A stretch of DNA of 38,779 nucleotides from Paramagnetospirillum marisnigri. GTDB taxonomy: Bacteria; Pseudomonadota; Alphaproteobacteria; Rhodospirillales; Magnetospirillaceae. The stretch spans positions 1 to 38,779 of the forward strand of contig NZ_LWQT01000056.1 of NCBI RefSeq assembly GCF_001650715.1, read 5' to 3'. Made by a program: the position numbers and the translations under genes. The stretch's first letter is position 1, and every line of letters starts with the position of its first letter. The notes under the pieces are model-generated. The model was given only the letters and a program-made list of their open reading frames with translations, did no database searches and was not told the DNA's origin. Below, piece after piece: positions 16,886 to 25,376 of this stretch.

Positions 16886-17572
16886 TCAAAGGCCATCCCA
16901 TCCGCAGTCCAGCAATGCCTGCCTCATATGCTCGGGCACCGGGGCGGTGGCGGCGATGGGCGGCTTGTTGGGCGAGAGCGGCGGCAGGCCGATGGAGCGG
17001 GCCAGCAGGTGCAGCCTTATCTTGGTGTCGGGATCGGGGCCGTAATAGGCATCGCCCAGCAGCGGGCAGCCCAGATGCTTGGCGTGGATGCGGATCTGGT
17101 GGGTGCGCCCGGTGCGCGGCCGCCACTCGATCCAGCTCAGCCCATCGGCGCGACCCAATACCGTCCAGTCGGTGACGGCCTGCTGTCCGGCGGAATCGAC
17201 ACGAATGCGCCAGCCCTGGCCCCGGGCCGAGACCTTCAGCAGCGGCGCGTCCACGGTGCCGCGCTCGCCCTCGGGGCCGCCATGGCAGACCGACCAATAA
17301 CGCTTGTCGACCCGGTGGGCGGCGAACAGGCGGCCCAGGCGCTTGATGGCCTTGTCGTGGCGGCCCAGTACCAGGCATCCGGCGGTGTCGCGATCCAGGC
17401 GATGGGCAAGGCGGGGGGGATGGGCCCAGCCGAAGCTGAGCGCATCCAGATACAGTTCCAGGTGGTTGGGAGAGTTGGGCCCGGCATGCACCGCCAGCCC
17501 GGCGGGCTTGTCCAGGACGATGACGTCCTGGTCCTTGTAGAGCACGCGGCCGAGAATCTGGTCGGGGGTCAA
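16886..17572 (-). CDS. RluA-family RNA pseudouridine synthase
   Basis: Isomerises uridine to pseudouridine in rRNA or tRNA. The 228 residues contain IVLDKPAGLAVHAG near the start, the catalytic-aspartate motif RLAHRLDRDTAGCLVLG, LSWIEWRPRTGRTHQIRIHAKHLGCPLLGD and a C-terminal YYGPDPDTKIRLHLLA, all family hallmarks. There is no S4 domain, as in short RluA/RluE-like and alphaproteobacterial forms. A TTG start at 17572 gives the family-typical MTPDQILGRVLYKDQD; the upstream frame to 17671 overlaps the neighbouring gene and is Pro/Ala-rich noise. Only seven bases separate it from the upstream zinc-ribbon gene. The target uridine cannot be assigned. Confidence 0.85.
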   Translation of the reverse strand: MTPDQILGRVLYKDQDVIVLDKPAGLAVHAGPNSPNHLELYLDALSFGWAHPPRLAHRLDRDTAGCLVLGRHDKAIKRLGRLFAAHRVDKRYWSVCHGGPEGERGTVDAPLLKVSARGQGWRIRVDSAGQQAVTDWTVLGRADGLSWIEWRPRTGRTHQIRIHAKHLGCPLLGDAYYGPDPDTKIRLHLLARSIGLPPLSPNKPPIAATAPVPEHMRQALLDCGWDGL

Positions 17573-17579
17573 GTCCCGG

Positions 17580-17822
17580 TCAGTGCTGCCCGGCGAAGGC
17601 GCAGCCGCCGCAGCCCATGGGGGTGCCGCAGCTGGGGGCGGGTGCCGGGGCCTGGCGCGACTTGCCCACATTGGGGGCCATGATGGCCTTGGCCACGTCT
17701 TTGTCGCCGCATTCGGGACAGGCCAGCTCGCCCGCGTCCTTCTTGGTGTCGTAGTCGCCGCTGTTGGAGAACCACTCCTCGAAGTGGTGGTCGTGGGAAC
17801 AGCGCAGGGTATAGAGAATCAT
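17580..17822 (-). CDS. Short DUF1178-like zinc-ribbon protein
   Basis: An 80-residue protein beginning MILYTLRCSHDHHFEEWFSNSGDY, as in DUF1178 proteins, followed by a zinc-ribbon half LACPECGDKDVAKAIMAPNVGK. Cys and His residues in RCSHDHH plus CPEC could bind zinc. Typical DUF1178 proteins are near 140-150 residues; this one stops early in a Cys/Gly-rich tail (CGTPMGCGGCAF), which may form a second metal site or resemble FmdB-type tails. ATG 17822 was chosen for the family-typical N-terminus, with GGAG ten bases upstream. It lies seven bases before rluA. Function is unknown. Confidence 0.7.
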   Translation of the reverse strand: MILYTLRCSHDHHFEEWFSNSGDYDTKKDAGELACPECGDKDVAKAIMAPNVGKSRQAPAPAPSCGTPMGCGGCAFAGQH

Positions 17823-17841
17823 GTCCGGGTCACTCCGGTGG

Positions 17842-17870
17842 AAACCGCTCCCTATATACGGGAGCGGTTT
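17842..17870. terminator. 11-bp perfect inverted repeat with TATATA in the loop
   Basis: Arms AAACCGCTCCC (17842-17852) and GGGAGCGGTTT (17860-17870) pair perfectly around a 7-nt loop. It lies 20 bases past the stop of the minus-strand solute-binding-protein gene and 19 bases before the zinc-ribbon start. Its T-ending arm would allow intrinsic termination of the upstream transcript. The loop contains TATATA, so it might instead be an operator over the promoter of the downstream pair. Confidence 0.5.
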
Positions 17871-17890
17871 GCCTGGATGCAACGGTGCCG

Positions 17891-18745
17891 TCAGAAATGG
17901 GGACGCTGTGGCCATGTGGAAGGATCGGGGGGAGTGTCTGGGCCTAGATAACGCTCGTATCTGGCACGAATGGCTGCCCTGCTGCCATCGGCAACCATGC
18001 TCTGATACGCGGCTCTGACACGATCAAGCAGCGCGGGGTCGGTCTTGTTGGACGTAACGGCGCAGAAGCTGAACTTCTTGATGGGCAGACTTCGTACGGC
18101 ACCGAGATCCATTCCCTTTTCCTCAAGAATGAAGCGTGCGGCAGAATCGAACGAGGCCCAGGCGTCGATCCGGTCCATCATCAGCAAGTCGGCAAGTTGG
18201 TCGTTGCTCTTGACGAGATGGAGGTCCGTATAGCCTTTCTCAACAAGGTAATCCCTCAAGGTATAACTGAGAAAGGCCCCGATCCGAGCAGTCAGAGGCA
18301 AATCAATGAAAGACGTATACCCCTTCTTTGCCTGGACGATCAAAGCGTGGGTCACGGTCTCGAAGCAGAACGGCCATGTAATGGGGTGCTTGTCAAAGGC
18401 TTCGGGGGTCTTGGTTCCGGCAATGAAGATGCCGGTCTCTTCTCCCACATAGCTAAGAGCCCGATTACCAGGAAGATCAATGACATTGACCTGCAGATTG
18501 GCGCGGCGCAATGCCTCGGTCATGATCTCCGTGGCATAGCCACCGCGATGTTCGCCCATCTTGGTGGCGATGGGCGGATAGGGATAGACCGCGTAGGTGA
18601 TGCTTTCGCGTTCGTCGGCAAAGGCCTGTCCCGATGATGCCAAGACCAGGATCGCCAGAATCACCCGAACTGGCGAAGCCGCTCCGCCCATTCGTCGAAG
18701 GGCTTGCCAGGGGGTGAGTAAGCGGTACAGGCCAGCGGCAATCAT
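17891..18745 (-). CDS. Periplasmic solute-binding protein, family 3 type (stand-alone)
   Basis: A 284-residue precursor of the SBP_bac_3 fold, normally a ligand-binding protein for amino-acid ABC transporters or a sensor input. A signal sequence lies at about 19-43 (ILAILVLASSGQAFA), then ITYAVYPYPPIATKMGEHRGGYATEIMTEALRRANL, the opening of such domains. The later YTSFIDLPLTARIGAFLSYTLRDYLVEKGYTDLHLVKSNDQLADLLMMDRIDAWASF segment matches the second lobe. No permease or ATPase gene is adjacent, as is common for orphan family-3 proteins in magnetospirilla and related bacteria. It starts 20 bases after the DUF2076 gene. ATG 18691 is an alternative start giving a shorter signal peptide. Confidence 0.78.
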   Translation of the reverse strand: MIAAGLYRLLTPWQALRRMGGAASPVRVILAILVLASSGQAFADERESITYAVYPYPPIATKMGEHRGGYATEIMTEALRRANLQVNVIDLPGNRALSYVGEETGIFIAGTKTPEAFDKHPITWPFCFETVTHALIVQAKKGYTSFIDLPLTARIGAFLSYTLRDYLVEKGYTDLHLVKSNDQLADLLMMDRIDAWASFDSAARFILEEKGMDLGAVRSLPIKKFSFCAVTSNKTDPALLDRVRAAYQSMVADGSRAAIRARYERYLGPDTPPDPSTWPQRPHF

Positions 18746-18765
18746 GGAATATACGTTCCCTGTCC

Positions 18766-19428
18766 TCAGAAATCACCACCGCCGCCATCATCCCAGCCAC
18801 CGCCGCCGTCATAGCCGGGATCATAGCCGCCGGTATCGCCGACATTGGTGTCGTAGGTGGGCTGGGCGCCGGTATCGGCGGCGGGTGGGGTGGTGTCGGC
18901 TACCGGGCTGGCATGGGTCGCGCCGCCATTGCCGCCCGCGAACATGCCGGAGATGGAATTGGCCAGCAGCATGCCGCCCGCCACGCCTACCGCCGCTCCG
19001 GCGGCGGTGCGCAGGAAGCTGCCGCCCGCCGAGGGCTGCTGGCCCCAGGGACCCTGGGGCTGGGCATACTGGGGTTGGCCGTATTGCTGGGGCTGGCCGT
19101 ATTGCTGGGGCTGGCCATAGGGTTGCGGCTGCGTCTGGGGAACCGAACCGCGGCCCCAGGGATTGGCGGGCTGGCCAAAGCCGCCGGCCTGCTGCTGCGG
19201 TTGCGGCGCCCCGGCCAGGCGCCGTTCCAGCTCGTTGATGCGCGCGTCGCGTTCCTTGATGGCGTTTTCCTGCACCACCACCGCTTCCACCAGATTATAG
19301 GCGGCATCGGGCACGGCACGCATGCGCTCATTGATCAGCGCCTCGGCATCGCGGTCCTTCTGGCCGCCCGCGATGCGGGACAGGCGGTCGAACACGTTCA
19401 AGATCAGGTCACGTTCCTGGGGGGTCAT
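18766..19428 (-). CDS. DUF2076 family protein
   Basis: A 220-residue protein with the DUF2076 N-terminal helix set (MTPQERDLILNVFDRLSRIAG, then a coiled region through INELERRL near residue 70), a Gln/Pro/Tyr-rich low-complexity linker (about 75-125) with QPQQYG repeats, a Gly/Ala-rich membrane-like helix (FLRTAAGAAVGVAGGMLLAN) and an Asp/Gly-rich acidic tail. This arrangement is typical of the family, which is widespread in proteobacteria and is described as an envelope-associated protein of unknown function. The N-terminus has no signal peptide. It is probably co-transcribed with the solute-binding protein gene downstream. Confidence 0.8.
   Translation of the reverse strand: MTPQERDLILNVFDRLSRIAGGQKDRDAEALINERMRAVPDAAYNLVEAVVVQENAIKERDARINELERRLAGAPQPQQQAGGFGQPANPWGRGSVPQTQPQPYGQPQQYGQPQQYGQPQYAQPQGPWGQQPSAGGSFLRTAAGAAVGVAGGMLLANSISGMFAGGNGGATHASPVADTTPPAADTGAQPTYDTNVGDTGGYDPGYDGGGGWDDGGGGDF
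19077..19112. repeat. Tandem 18-bp repeat inside the DUF2076 gene
   Basis: The 18-bp unit GGCCGTATTGCTGGGGCT occurs twice back to back (19077-19094 and 19095-19112), with degenerate copies on both sides. It encodes the QPQQYG repeats of the low-complexity linker and may vary in copy number between strains. Confidence 0.7.
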
Positions 19429-19562
19429 GATCGGGTATCCCGGCGGGTTGAGACAACTCGGCTATGAATGTAGGGAGGTTTCGTCGCTTGTCCAACGCAG
19501 CTTGCGGCATGGCTCTTGCTTGTCATGTTTCCAGTCATCGAAAAATTGTTCGAGAGGGAACA

Positions 19563-19793
19563 ATGCCGCTTTACACCTTCCGCTGCGTCAAATGCGATGC
19601 CGTGTTCGAGACATTGGTGCGTTCCGACGACACTCCCGCCTGTAGCGCCTGCGGCGCCACCGAGTTGGAGCGTCAGATCGGCACCGTCGCCCCCGAGGCC
19701 AAGATGCCCGGCGTGCTGGGCAAGGTCCGGGCCCAGGCGGCGCGGGAAGGGCATTTCAGCAACTACTCCAAGTCCGAGTTGCGCCGCCGCTGA
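19563..19793 (+). CDS. FmdB-family zinc-ribbon protein
   Basis: A 76-residue small protein starting MPLYTFRCVKCDAVFE, with a second metal-binding pair in PACSACGATELERQI; together the four cysteines form a zinc ribbon. The FmdB family is named after a putative regulatory protein of formamidase and amide-degradation genes, but the role of most members is unknown. The start ATG has GAGAGG five bases upstream. It is divergent from DUF2076 (134-bp gap) and 79 bp before the ABC permease gene. Confidence 0.85.
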   Translation: MPLYTFRCVKCDAVFETLVRSDDTPACSACGATELERQIGTVAPEAKMPGVLGKVRAQAAREGHFSNYSKSELRRR

Positions 19794-19872
19794 CCCCCAC
19801 CGGCATTCCCGTCTCGACAGGCCGCGGCGGAAGGTCTAAGACGGCCCATCGCCAACTCCAGCGGTTCGTGGC

Positions 19873-21612
19873 ATGCGGTGGAGCCTTCCCAAGGTCGCGG
19901 TTTCTACCGAGCTGAAGCCCAATTCCTGGGATCTGGCGCTGATTCCCGTGGTCTTCGCCCTGTTGGCGCTGCTGGCCTATGGTGCCGGGCAGATGGTGAC
20001 CCCCTATGACGTGGGCGCGCCGCTGCCGCTGTCGCTGGACCCGGTCAACCTGCCCTATTACCTGCTGCGCAGCGCGTTGCGCATGGCGGCCGCCCTGATG
20101 GCCTCGCTGGTCTTCACCCTGGCCTTCGCCATCGCCGCCGCAAAGGTGCCCGCCCTGGAAAAGGTGCTGATCCCCATCCTGGACATTCTCCAGTCCATTC
20201 CCATCCTGGGCTTCCTCTCCATTACCGTGGCCGGCTTCATCGCCCTGTTCCCCGGCAATCTGCTGGGCGTCGAATGCGCCGCCATCTTCGCCATCTTCAC
20301 TTCCCAGGCCTGGAACATGGCCTTTTCGCTCTATTCCTCGCTGAAGACGGTGCCCAACGACCTGATCGAGGCCTCCAACGTCTTCCACCTGTCGTCCTGG
20401 CAGCGCTTCTGGCGGCTGGAACTGCCCTGGGGGGTGCCGGGGCTGGTGTGGAACATGATGATCTCGGTGTCGGGGGGCTGGTTCTTCGTGGTGGCGTCAG
20501 AAGCCATTACCGTCTCGGGCCAGACCATCATGCTGCCCGGGGTCGGCAGCTATATCGCGCTCGCCATCGCCGCTCGCGACCTGGCGGCCATCGGCTGGGC
20601 CATCCTGGCGGTGCTGGGCGGCATCGTGGTCTATGACCAACTGGTCTTCCGCCCGCTGGTGGCCTGGACCGCCAAATACAAGACCGACAGCGCCCTGGGC
20701 GAGCAGCAGCCGGAATCCTGGGTGCTGACCATGCTGCAGCGGGGTCGACTGTTCCGCGCCCTGGCCCGTCTGCCCGGTGCCGCCTGGGCCGGGTTCACCG
20801 GGCTGCTGCGCCGTCGCGAGGCCCGGAGCGACTTCCTGCCGCCGCCCGCCCGCCGCCTGATCCTGCCCGCCTGGGCCGAGCGGGCCTGGGACGCGTTGCT
20901 GCTGGCCGCCGCCCTGGCGGCGGTGGTGCAGGTGGCGCTGTTCGTCCATGCCTCGGTGGGGCTGGGCGAAATCTGGCAGGTGCTGCTCTACGGCCTCGCC
21001 ACCAGCGTCCGGGTGGTGGTGCTGATCGCCTTGGCCTCGCTGGTCTGGGTGCCGGTGGGGGTATGGATCGGCCAGCGGCCCATGGTGGCCCAGAACGTCC
21101 AATGGATCGCCCAGTTCCTGGCGGCCTTTCCCGCCAATCTGATGTTTCCGGTGGCGGTGATGCTGATCGTGCGCTTCGACCTCAACGTCGATGTCTGGAC
21201 CAGCCCGCTGATGATCCTGGGCACCCAGTGGTACATCCTGTTCAACGTCATCGGCGGCGCCTCGGCCATTCCACGCGACATGAAGGACGCCTCCGACAAT
21301 CTCGGCCTGACCGGCTGGATGAGATGGCGGCGCTTCATCCTGCCCGCCATCTTTCCCAGCTATGTCACCGGCGCCTTCAACGCGGCGGGCGGATCGTGGA
21401 ACGCCGCCATCGTGTCGGAACTGGTGAGCTGGGGCGACACCACCTTGCGCGCCACCGGCCTGGGGTCCTATATCGCCAAGGCGACGGGCGAGGGCGACTT
21501 TCCGCGCATCGCGCTCGGCATCGCGGTGATGTGTCTGTTCGTCATGGGCTTCAACCGCTATCTGTGGCGGCCGCTTCACACCCTGGCCGCCGAGCGGCTG
21601 CGGCTTGATTGA
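19873..21612 (+). CDS. Fused double-domain ABC transporter permease (NitT/TauT type)
   Basis: A 579-residue inner-membrane protein consisting of two BPD_transp_1 domains joined by a cytosolic linker (about residues 270-330). The first half has helices around 23-40, 70-100 and 110-150, with the EAA loop DLIEASNVFHLSSWQRFWRLELP. The second half repeats the pattern with DASDNLGLTGWMRWRRFILPAIFP. The EAA loops contact the ATPase encoded next. The family moves nitrate, sulfonates, bicarbonate or similar anions, but no binding protein is encoded nearby, so the substrate is unknown. The first ATG has only a weak ribosome-binding site. The ATPase start is 14 bp past the stop. Confidence 0.85.
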   Translation: MRWSLPKVAVSTELKPNSWDLALIPVVFALLALLAYGAGQMVTPYDVGAPLPLSLDPVNLPYYLLRSALRMAAALMASLVFTLAFAIAAAKVPALEKVLIPILDILQSIPILGFLSITVAGFIALFPGNLLGVECAAIFAIFTSQAWNMAFSLYSSLKTVPNDLIEASNVFHLSSWQRFWRLELPWGVPGLVWNMMISVSGGWFFVVASEAITVSGQTIMLPGVGSYIALAIAARDLAAIGWAILAVLGGIVVYDQLVFRPLVAWTAKYKTDSALGEQQPESWVLTMLQRGRLFRALARLPGAAWAGFTGLLRRREARSDFLPPPARRLILPAWAERAWDALLLAAALAAVVQVALFVHASVGLGEIWQVLLYGLATSVRVVVLIALASLVWVPVGVWIGQRPMVAQNVQWIAQFLAAFPANLMFPVAVMLIVRFDLNVDVWTSPLMILGTQWYILFNVIGGASAIPRDMKDASDNLGLTGWMRWRRFILPAIFPSYVTGAFNAAGGSWNAAIVSELVSWGDTTLRATGLGSYIAKATGEGDFPRIALGIAVMCLFVMGFNRYLWRPLHTLAAERLRLD

Positions 21613-21625
21613 AGGAGAGGATGTG

Positions 21626-22960
21626 GTGAGCCCATCGACGGCCCTGCTGGATCTGCGCGGCGTGCGCAAGACCTTCCGCACCCCGGAACGCCACGAGCGC
21701 ACCGTGCTGGAAGGCGTCGACTTCCGGCTGGAGGAGGGCGAGATCGTCGCCCTGCTGGGCAAGTCGGGCTCGGGCAAGTCCACCTTGCTGCGCATCATGG
21801 CCGGGCTGATTCCGGCCAATGGCGGCGAGGTCCTGTATCGCGGCGCCCGGATGACCGGTCCGGCCCGGGGCATCGCCATGGTGTTCCAGTCCTTCGCCCT
21901 GTTCCCCTGGCTGACGGTGCAGGAGAACGTGGAACTGGGCCTGGAAGCAGCCCGTATCCCCCGCGCCGAGCGCGAGGAAAGGGCGGCCGAGGTGATCGAA
22001 CTGATCGGCCTCGGCGGTTACGAGGGCGCCTATCCCAAGGAGCTGTCGGGCGGCATGCGCCAGCGGGTGGGCTTCGCCCGCGCCCTGGTGATGCGTCCCG
22101 ACATCTTGTTGCTGGACGAGCCGTTCTCGGCGCTGGACGTGCTGACCTCCGAGACGCTGCGCGAGGACCTGATCGACCTGTGGGAGGAAAGCAAGATTCC
22201 CACCAAGGGCATTCTGCTGGTCTCCCACAATATCGAGGAAGCGGTCTCCATCGCCGACCGGGTGCTGGTGTTCTCCTCCGATCCCGGGCGGGTGCGGGCG
22301 GAAATCCGGGTGGGGCTGGCCCGGCCGCGTGACGTGGAATCCCCCGCCTTCCGCCAGATCGTCGACGAGGTCTACACCCTGATGACCGCCAATGTGCGGG
22401 GCGGCGCCGGTGGCGCGGCTGATCAGCTGACCCTGGGCTACCGCCTGCCCGACACCACGCCGGGCAAGATGGCGGGCCTGCTGGAGACCATCGCCGAGCC
22501 GCCGTTCTCGGGCCGCGCCGACCTGCCGCAATTGGCCGAGGAGACCGAGCTGGAGGACGATGCCCTGTTCCACCTGTTCGAAGGCTTGCGGGTGCTGGGG
22601 CTGGCCCGCATCGCGGCGGGCGACATCTTCCTGACCCATGCGGGCCGCGCCTTCGTCGAGGCCGAGGATGCCGGGCGCAAGGAGATGTTCGCCGAGGCGC
22701 TGCTGCGCGGCATTCCGCTGGCCGCCCATATCAAGCGGGTGCTGGACGAGCGCAAGGACCACCGCGCGCCGGAAGACCGCTTCCTCCAGGAGCTGCAGGA
22801 CTACCTCACCGACCACGAGGCCGAGCGGGTGCTGGAAACCGCCATCACCTGGGGCCGCTACGCCGAAATCTACGACTACGACTACAATTCGGGCGTGCTG
22901 ATGCTGCCCGAGGAGGTGGTGGAGGAGTTGGAGGCGGAGGATCAGGCCGAGGCGGAGTAG
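21626..22960 (+). CDS. ABC transporter ATPase with C-terminal AAA-associated domain
   Basis: A 444-residue ATPase pairing with the fused permease. Walker A is LLGKSGSGKST, the Q-loop is FQSFALFPWL, the signature LSGGMRQRVGFARAL, Walker B ILLLDEPFSALD and the switch histidine is in LLVSHNIEEA. After residue about 260 comes a roughly 180-residue extension of the AAA_assoc_C (PF09821-like) type, seen in a subset of NitT/TauT-type ATPases and thought to be regulatory. Start choice: GTG 21626, eight bases after AAGGAG; GTG 21623 and TTG 21605 are in frame. Confidence 0.87.
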   Translation: MSPSTALLDLRGVRKTFRTPERHERTVLEGVDFRLEEGEIVALLGKSGSGKSTLLRIMAGLIPANGGEVLYRGARMTGPARGIAMVFQSFALFPWLTVQENVELGLEAARIPRAEREERAAEVIELIGLGGYEGAYPKELSGGMRQRVGFARALVMRPDILLLDEPFSALDVLTSETLREDLIDLWEESKIPTKGILLVSHNIEEAVSIADRVLVFSSDPGRVRAEIRVGLARPRDVESPAFRQIVDEVYTLMTANVRGGAGGAADQLTLGYRLPDTTPGKMAGLLETIAEPPFSGRADLPQLAEETELEDDALFHLFEGLRVLGLARIAAGDIFLTHAGRAFVEAEDAGRKEMFAEALLRGIPLAAHIKRVLDERKDHRAPEDRFLQELQDYLTDHEAERVLETAITWGRYAEIYDYDYNSGVLMLPEEVVEELEAEDQAEAE

Positions 22961-22976
22961 GGGGCCCCCCTCCCGA

Positions 22977-23003
22977 CCTCCCCCCACCCTTGGCGGGGGG
23001 AGG
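22977..23003. terminator. Hairpin between convergent genes
   Basis: CCTCCCCCC (22977-22985) and GGGGGGAGG (22995-23003) form a perfect 9-bp stem around a 9-nt loop, between the ABC ATPase stop and the convergent Mur-ligase stop. There is no T-run, so it may be only a barrier or a weak bidirectional terminator. Confidence 0.4.
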
Positions 23004-23021
23004 AGTGTCCGCGATCTCGCC

Positions 23022-24413
23022 TCACAGCCGCTTCAGCACATCCTCGGCGAGGACGGACAGGGTATCGTCGCGGGCGCCCATCACCACGATGCGGTCGCCG
23101 GGGCGCGCCAGCTCCAGCAGCCGCTCGGCGCAGGCGGCGCGATCGGCGATGGCCTCTGCCGCGCGGCCCCTGGCCCGGATGCCCTCGGCGATTTGGGCGC
23201 TGCCGACGCTGCGGTCCACCGTGCCGCCGAAATAGACCGGATCGGGCAGGATCAGCACGTCATCGGCGGCCATGCGCTCGGCGAAGGTGGCGATGAACTG
23301 CTCCTTCATCAGCTTCAGCGGCCCGAAGCCGTGGGGCTGGAACATCACCAGTAACCGGCCGGGGAAGTCGTGCAGTGTGTCGAGCGTGGCGGTGATCTTG
23401 TCCGGGTTGTGGGCGAAATCGTCGATGACGGTGACGCCCTGGGCGGTGCCCACCACCTCCAGGCGGCGACGGATGCCGGTGAAGCCCTCCAGCGCCCGGG
23501 CGGCCTCGGCCAGGGGAATGCCGAGCGCGCGGGCGCAGCCCAGGGCGGCCAGGGCGTTGGAGACATTGTGGCGACCCGGGACCTTGAGCCGCAGGGCCAC
23601 CCGCTCGGCCCCTTCCAAAACGGTGAAGGCGATGCCGTCGGGGGCGGGGGTGATGTCCTCGGCCCGCAGGCGGGCATCGGGCGCGGCGATGGCGTAGCCT
23701 ATCAGCCGCTCGGGCGGCAGATGGGCGGCCAGGGCGGCGGATTCGGCATTGTCCAAATTGACCACCGCCACCCGTGAGCGCGCCAGGAAGCCGCCGAACA
23801 GGTCGCGCAACTCGTCCATGCTCTTGTGGTCGAGGGCGACATTGTTCAGCACCGCCACTTCGGGGGTGTAGCGGGCGATGGAGCCGTCGCTTTCGTCCAC
23901 CTCGGCCACGAACAGGCCACCGCTTCCCACCAGGGCGCTGGCGAAGGGGCTATCCTGGGTGACGAAATTCTTCATCACCGCGCCGTTCATGACGGTGGGA
24001 TCGCGCCCCAGGGCGTGCAGCATCCAGCCGATCATGCCGGTGGTGGTGGACTTGCCGCTGGTTCCCGCCACCCCGATGCCGTGGCCCGAGGCGTTGAACA
24101 GCGAGGACAGCAGTTCGGCCCGACCCATCAGCCTGGCGCCCACGGCGCGGGCGGCGACCACGTCGGGAACGGTTTCCTCCACCGCCGCCGAGGTCACCAG
24201 GATCTGGGCGGGCGAGGTGACGCCGCTGCCGTCCTGGGGAAACAGGGCGATGCCGCGTGAGCGCAGGAAGTCGAATTTGGGCGCGGTGCGGCCCTGGTCC
24301 AGCGAGCGGTCGGACCCGGCCACCGTGGCGCCGGTGGCCTTGACGATGAGGGCCAGGGGCAGCATGCCGCTGCCGCCAATGCCACAGAAGAAATAGGGGC
24401 TGTCAGCGTCCAT
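23022..24413 (-). CDS. Mur ligase family protein, MurC/Mpl-like (predicted murein tripeptide ligase)
   Basis: A 463-residue cytosolic Mur ligase. The N-terminus [17 protein letters not shown] is the UDP-MurNAc-binding Rossmann start of MurC and Mpl; ATP binds at [14 protein letters not shown]; the central domain has [10 protein letters not shown] and the following NVALDH; the C-terminal domain includes [19 protein letters not shown] and [14 protein letters not shown]. MurC adds L-Ala; Mpl adds a recycled tripeptide. The divergent neighbour is an LD-carboxypeptidase, which makes that tripeptide, so a recycling (Mpl-like) role is my preferred inference; the cell's true MurC would lie in a dcw cluster elsewhere. 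No strong ribosome-binding site precedes the ATG. Confidence 0.75.
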   Translation of the reverse strand: MDADSPYFFCGIGGSGMLPLALIVKATGATVAGSDRSLDQGRTAPKFDFLRSRGIALFPQDGSGVTSPAQILVTSAAVEETVPDVVAARAVGARLMGRAELLSSLFNASGHGIGVAGTSGKSTTTGMIGWMLHALGRDPTVMNGAVMKNFVTQDSPFASALVGSGGLFVAEVDESDGSIARYTPEVAVLNNVALDHKSMDELRDLFGGFLARSRVAVVNLDNAESAALAAHLPPERLIGYAIAAPDARLRAEDITPAPDGIAFTVLEGAERVALRLKVPGRHNVSNALAALGCARALGIPLAEAARALEGFTGIRRRLEVVGTAQGVTVIDDFAHNPDKITATLDTLHDFPGRLLVMFQPHGFGPLKLMKEQFIATFAERMAADDVLILPDPVYFGGTVDRSVGSAQIAEGIRARGRAAEAIADRAACAERLLELARPGDRIVVMGARDDTLSVLAEDVLKRL

Positions 24414-24462
24414 GGCCGGAAGCTACAATCGGCGACTTTCCCTGGCAAGGAATTCGGCGGCC

Positions 24463-25314
24463 ATGACCCAGACCTTCCGGATCGGCGTGGTGGCGCCCGC
24501 TTCTCCTTTGGACCCTTCGGTGATCGACCGCACCCAGGGGCTGGTGCGCGAACTCTATCCCGGCGGCGGCGTCGAGGTGGTGTTCCATCCCCAGTGCCTG
24601 GAGGTGTTCGGCCATTTCGCGGGCGACGACGACCGCCGGGCCGGGGCCTTCCTGGACTACGCCAATGACGATGGCTTCGACGCCGTCTGGTTCGGCCGGG
24701 GCGGCTATGGCTCGTGCCGCATGGTCGACGCGGTGCTGGCGGGCCTGACCTCGGCCGCCTGGGGCAAGGCCTATCTCGGCTACAGCGACATGGGCACCCT
24801 GCTCGCCGCCCTGTACGGCCGGGGCTTTTCCCGCGTCGCCCATGGCCCCATGGCCTCGGACCTCAACCGCCGGGGCGGCGCCGCGGCGGTGGCCCGCGCC
24901 CTGTCCTTCCTGGTGGAAGGGGCGGAGAGCTCGCTGGAGCCCTCGGTGTCGGCCGATGGCCCGCCGACGGCGGCCTTCAACATCACCATCCTGGCCCATC
25001 TGATGGGCTCCCCCCTGCTACCCGACCTCACCGGCCATGTGCTGATGCTGGAGGAGGTGGGGGAATACCTGTACCGCATGGACCGCGACCTGTGCCAGAT
25101 CACCGGCAACGCCGCCCTGGCCGGGGTGGCGGGGATTCGGTTGGGCCGCTGTTCCGACATTCCCGACAACCAGCCCGATTTCGGCCAGTCGGAGGAAGAG
25201 GTGATGGCCCATTGGTGCCGCCGCTCGGGCATTCCCTATCTCGGCCGCGCCGATATCGGCCATGACGTCGCCAACAAGGTGGTGCCGTTCGGACGCTGGC
25301 CCGCTCGGCCATGA
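24463..25314 (+). CDS. LD-carboxypeptidase (peptidase family S66)
   Basis: A 283-residue cytosolic serine peptidase that removes the terminal D-Ala from murein tetrapeptides, giving tripeptide for re-ligation. The S66 layout is clear: N-terminal IGVVAPASPL, FGRGGYGSCRM, nucleophile GYSDMG (Ser108), glutamate in MLEEVGEYLYRMDRDL and the C-terminal histidine in GHDVANKVVPFG. These supply the Ser-Glu-His triad of the family. ATG 24463 was chosen because the family sequence starts there. It is divergent from the Mur ligase with a 49-bp gap. The stop codon borders the T-run (complement) of the fdx-operon terminator. Confidence 0.87.
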   Translation: MTQTFRIGVVAPASPLDPSVIDRTQGLVRELYPGGGVEVVFHPQCLEVFGHFAGDDDRRAGAFLDYANDDGFDAVWFGRGGYGSCRMVDAVLAGLTSAAWGKAYLGYSDMGTLLAALYGRGFSRVAHGPMASDLNRRGGAAAVARALSFLVEGAESSLEPSVSADGPPTAAFNITILAHLMGSPLLPDLTGHVLMLEEVGEYLYRMDRDLCQITGNAALAGVAGIRLGRCSDIPDNQPDFGQSEEEVMAHWCRRSGIPYLGRADIGHDVANKVVPFGRWPARP

Positions 25315-25343
25315 AAAAACCCCGCCGGATCGCTCCGGCGGGG
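25314..25343 (-). terminator. Rho-independent terminator of the benzoyl-CoA operon
   Basis: On the minus strand a perfect 10-bp stem CCCCGCCGGA/TCCGGCGGGG (25343-25334 and 25329-25320) with a 4-nt loop is followed by six T residues (25319-25314). It lies 33 bases past the fdx stop and ends the had-to-fdx operon. The T-run touches the stop codon of the convergent LD-carboxypeptidase gene. Confidence 0.88.
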
Positions 25344-25376
25344 CATCGTTCGCGAACCGGTCGCAGGCTCGGCGGA

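Noticed and set aside
19063-19130. Short tandem repeats as a possible CRISPR fragment
   Set aside because: They are in-frame coding repeats of QPQQYG in DUF2076 without spacers.
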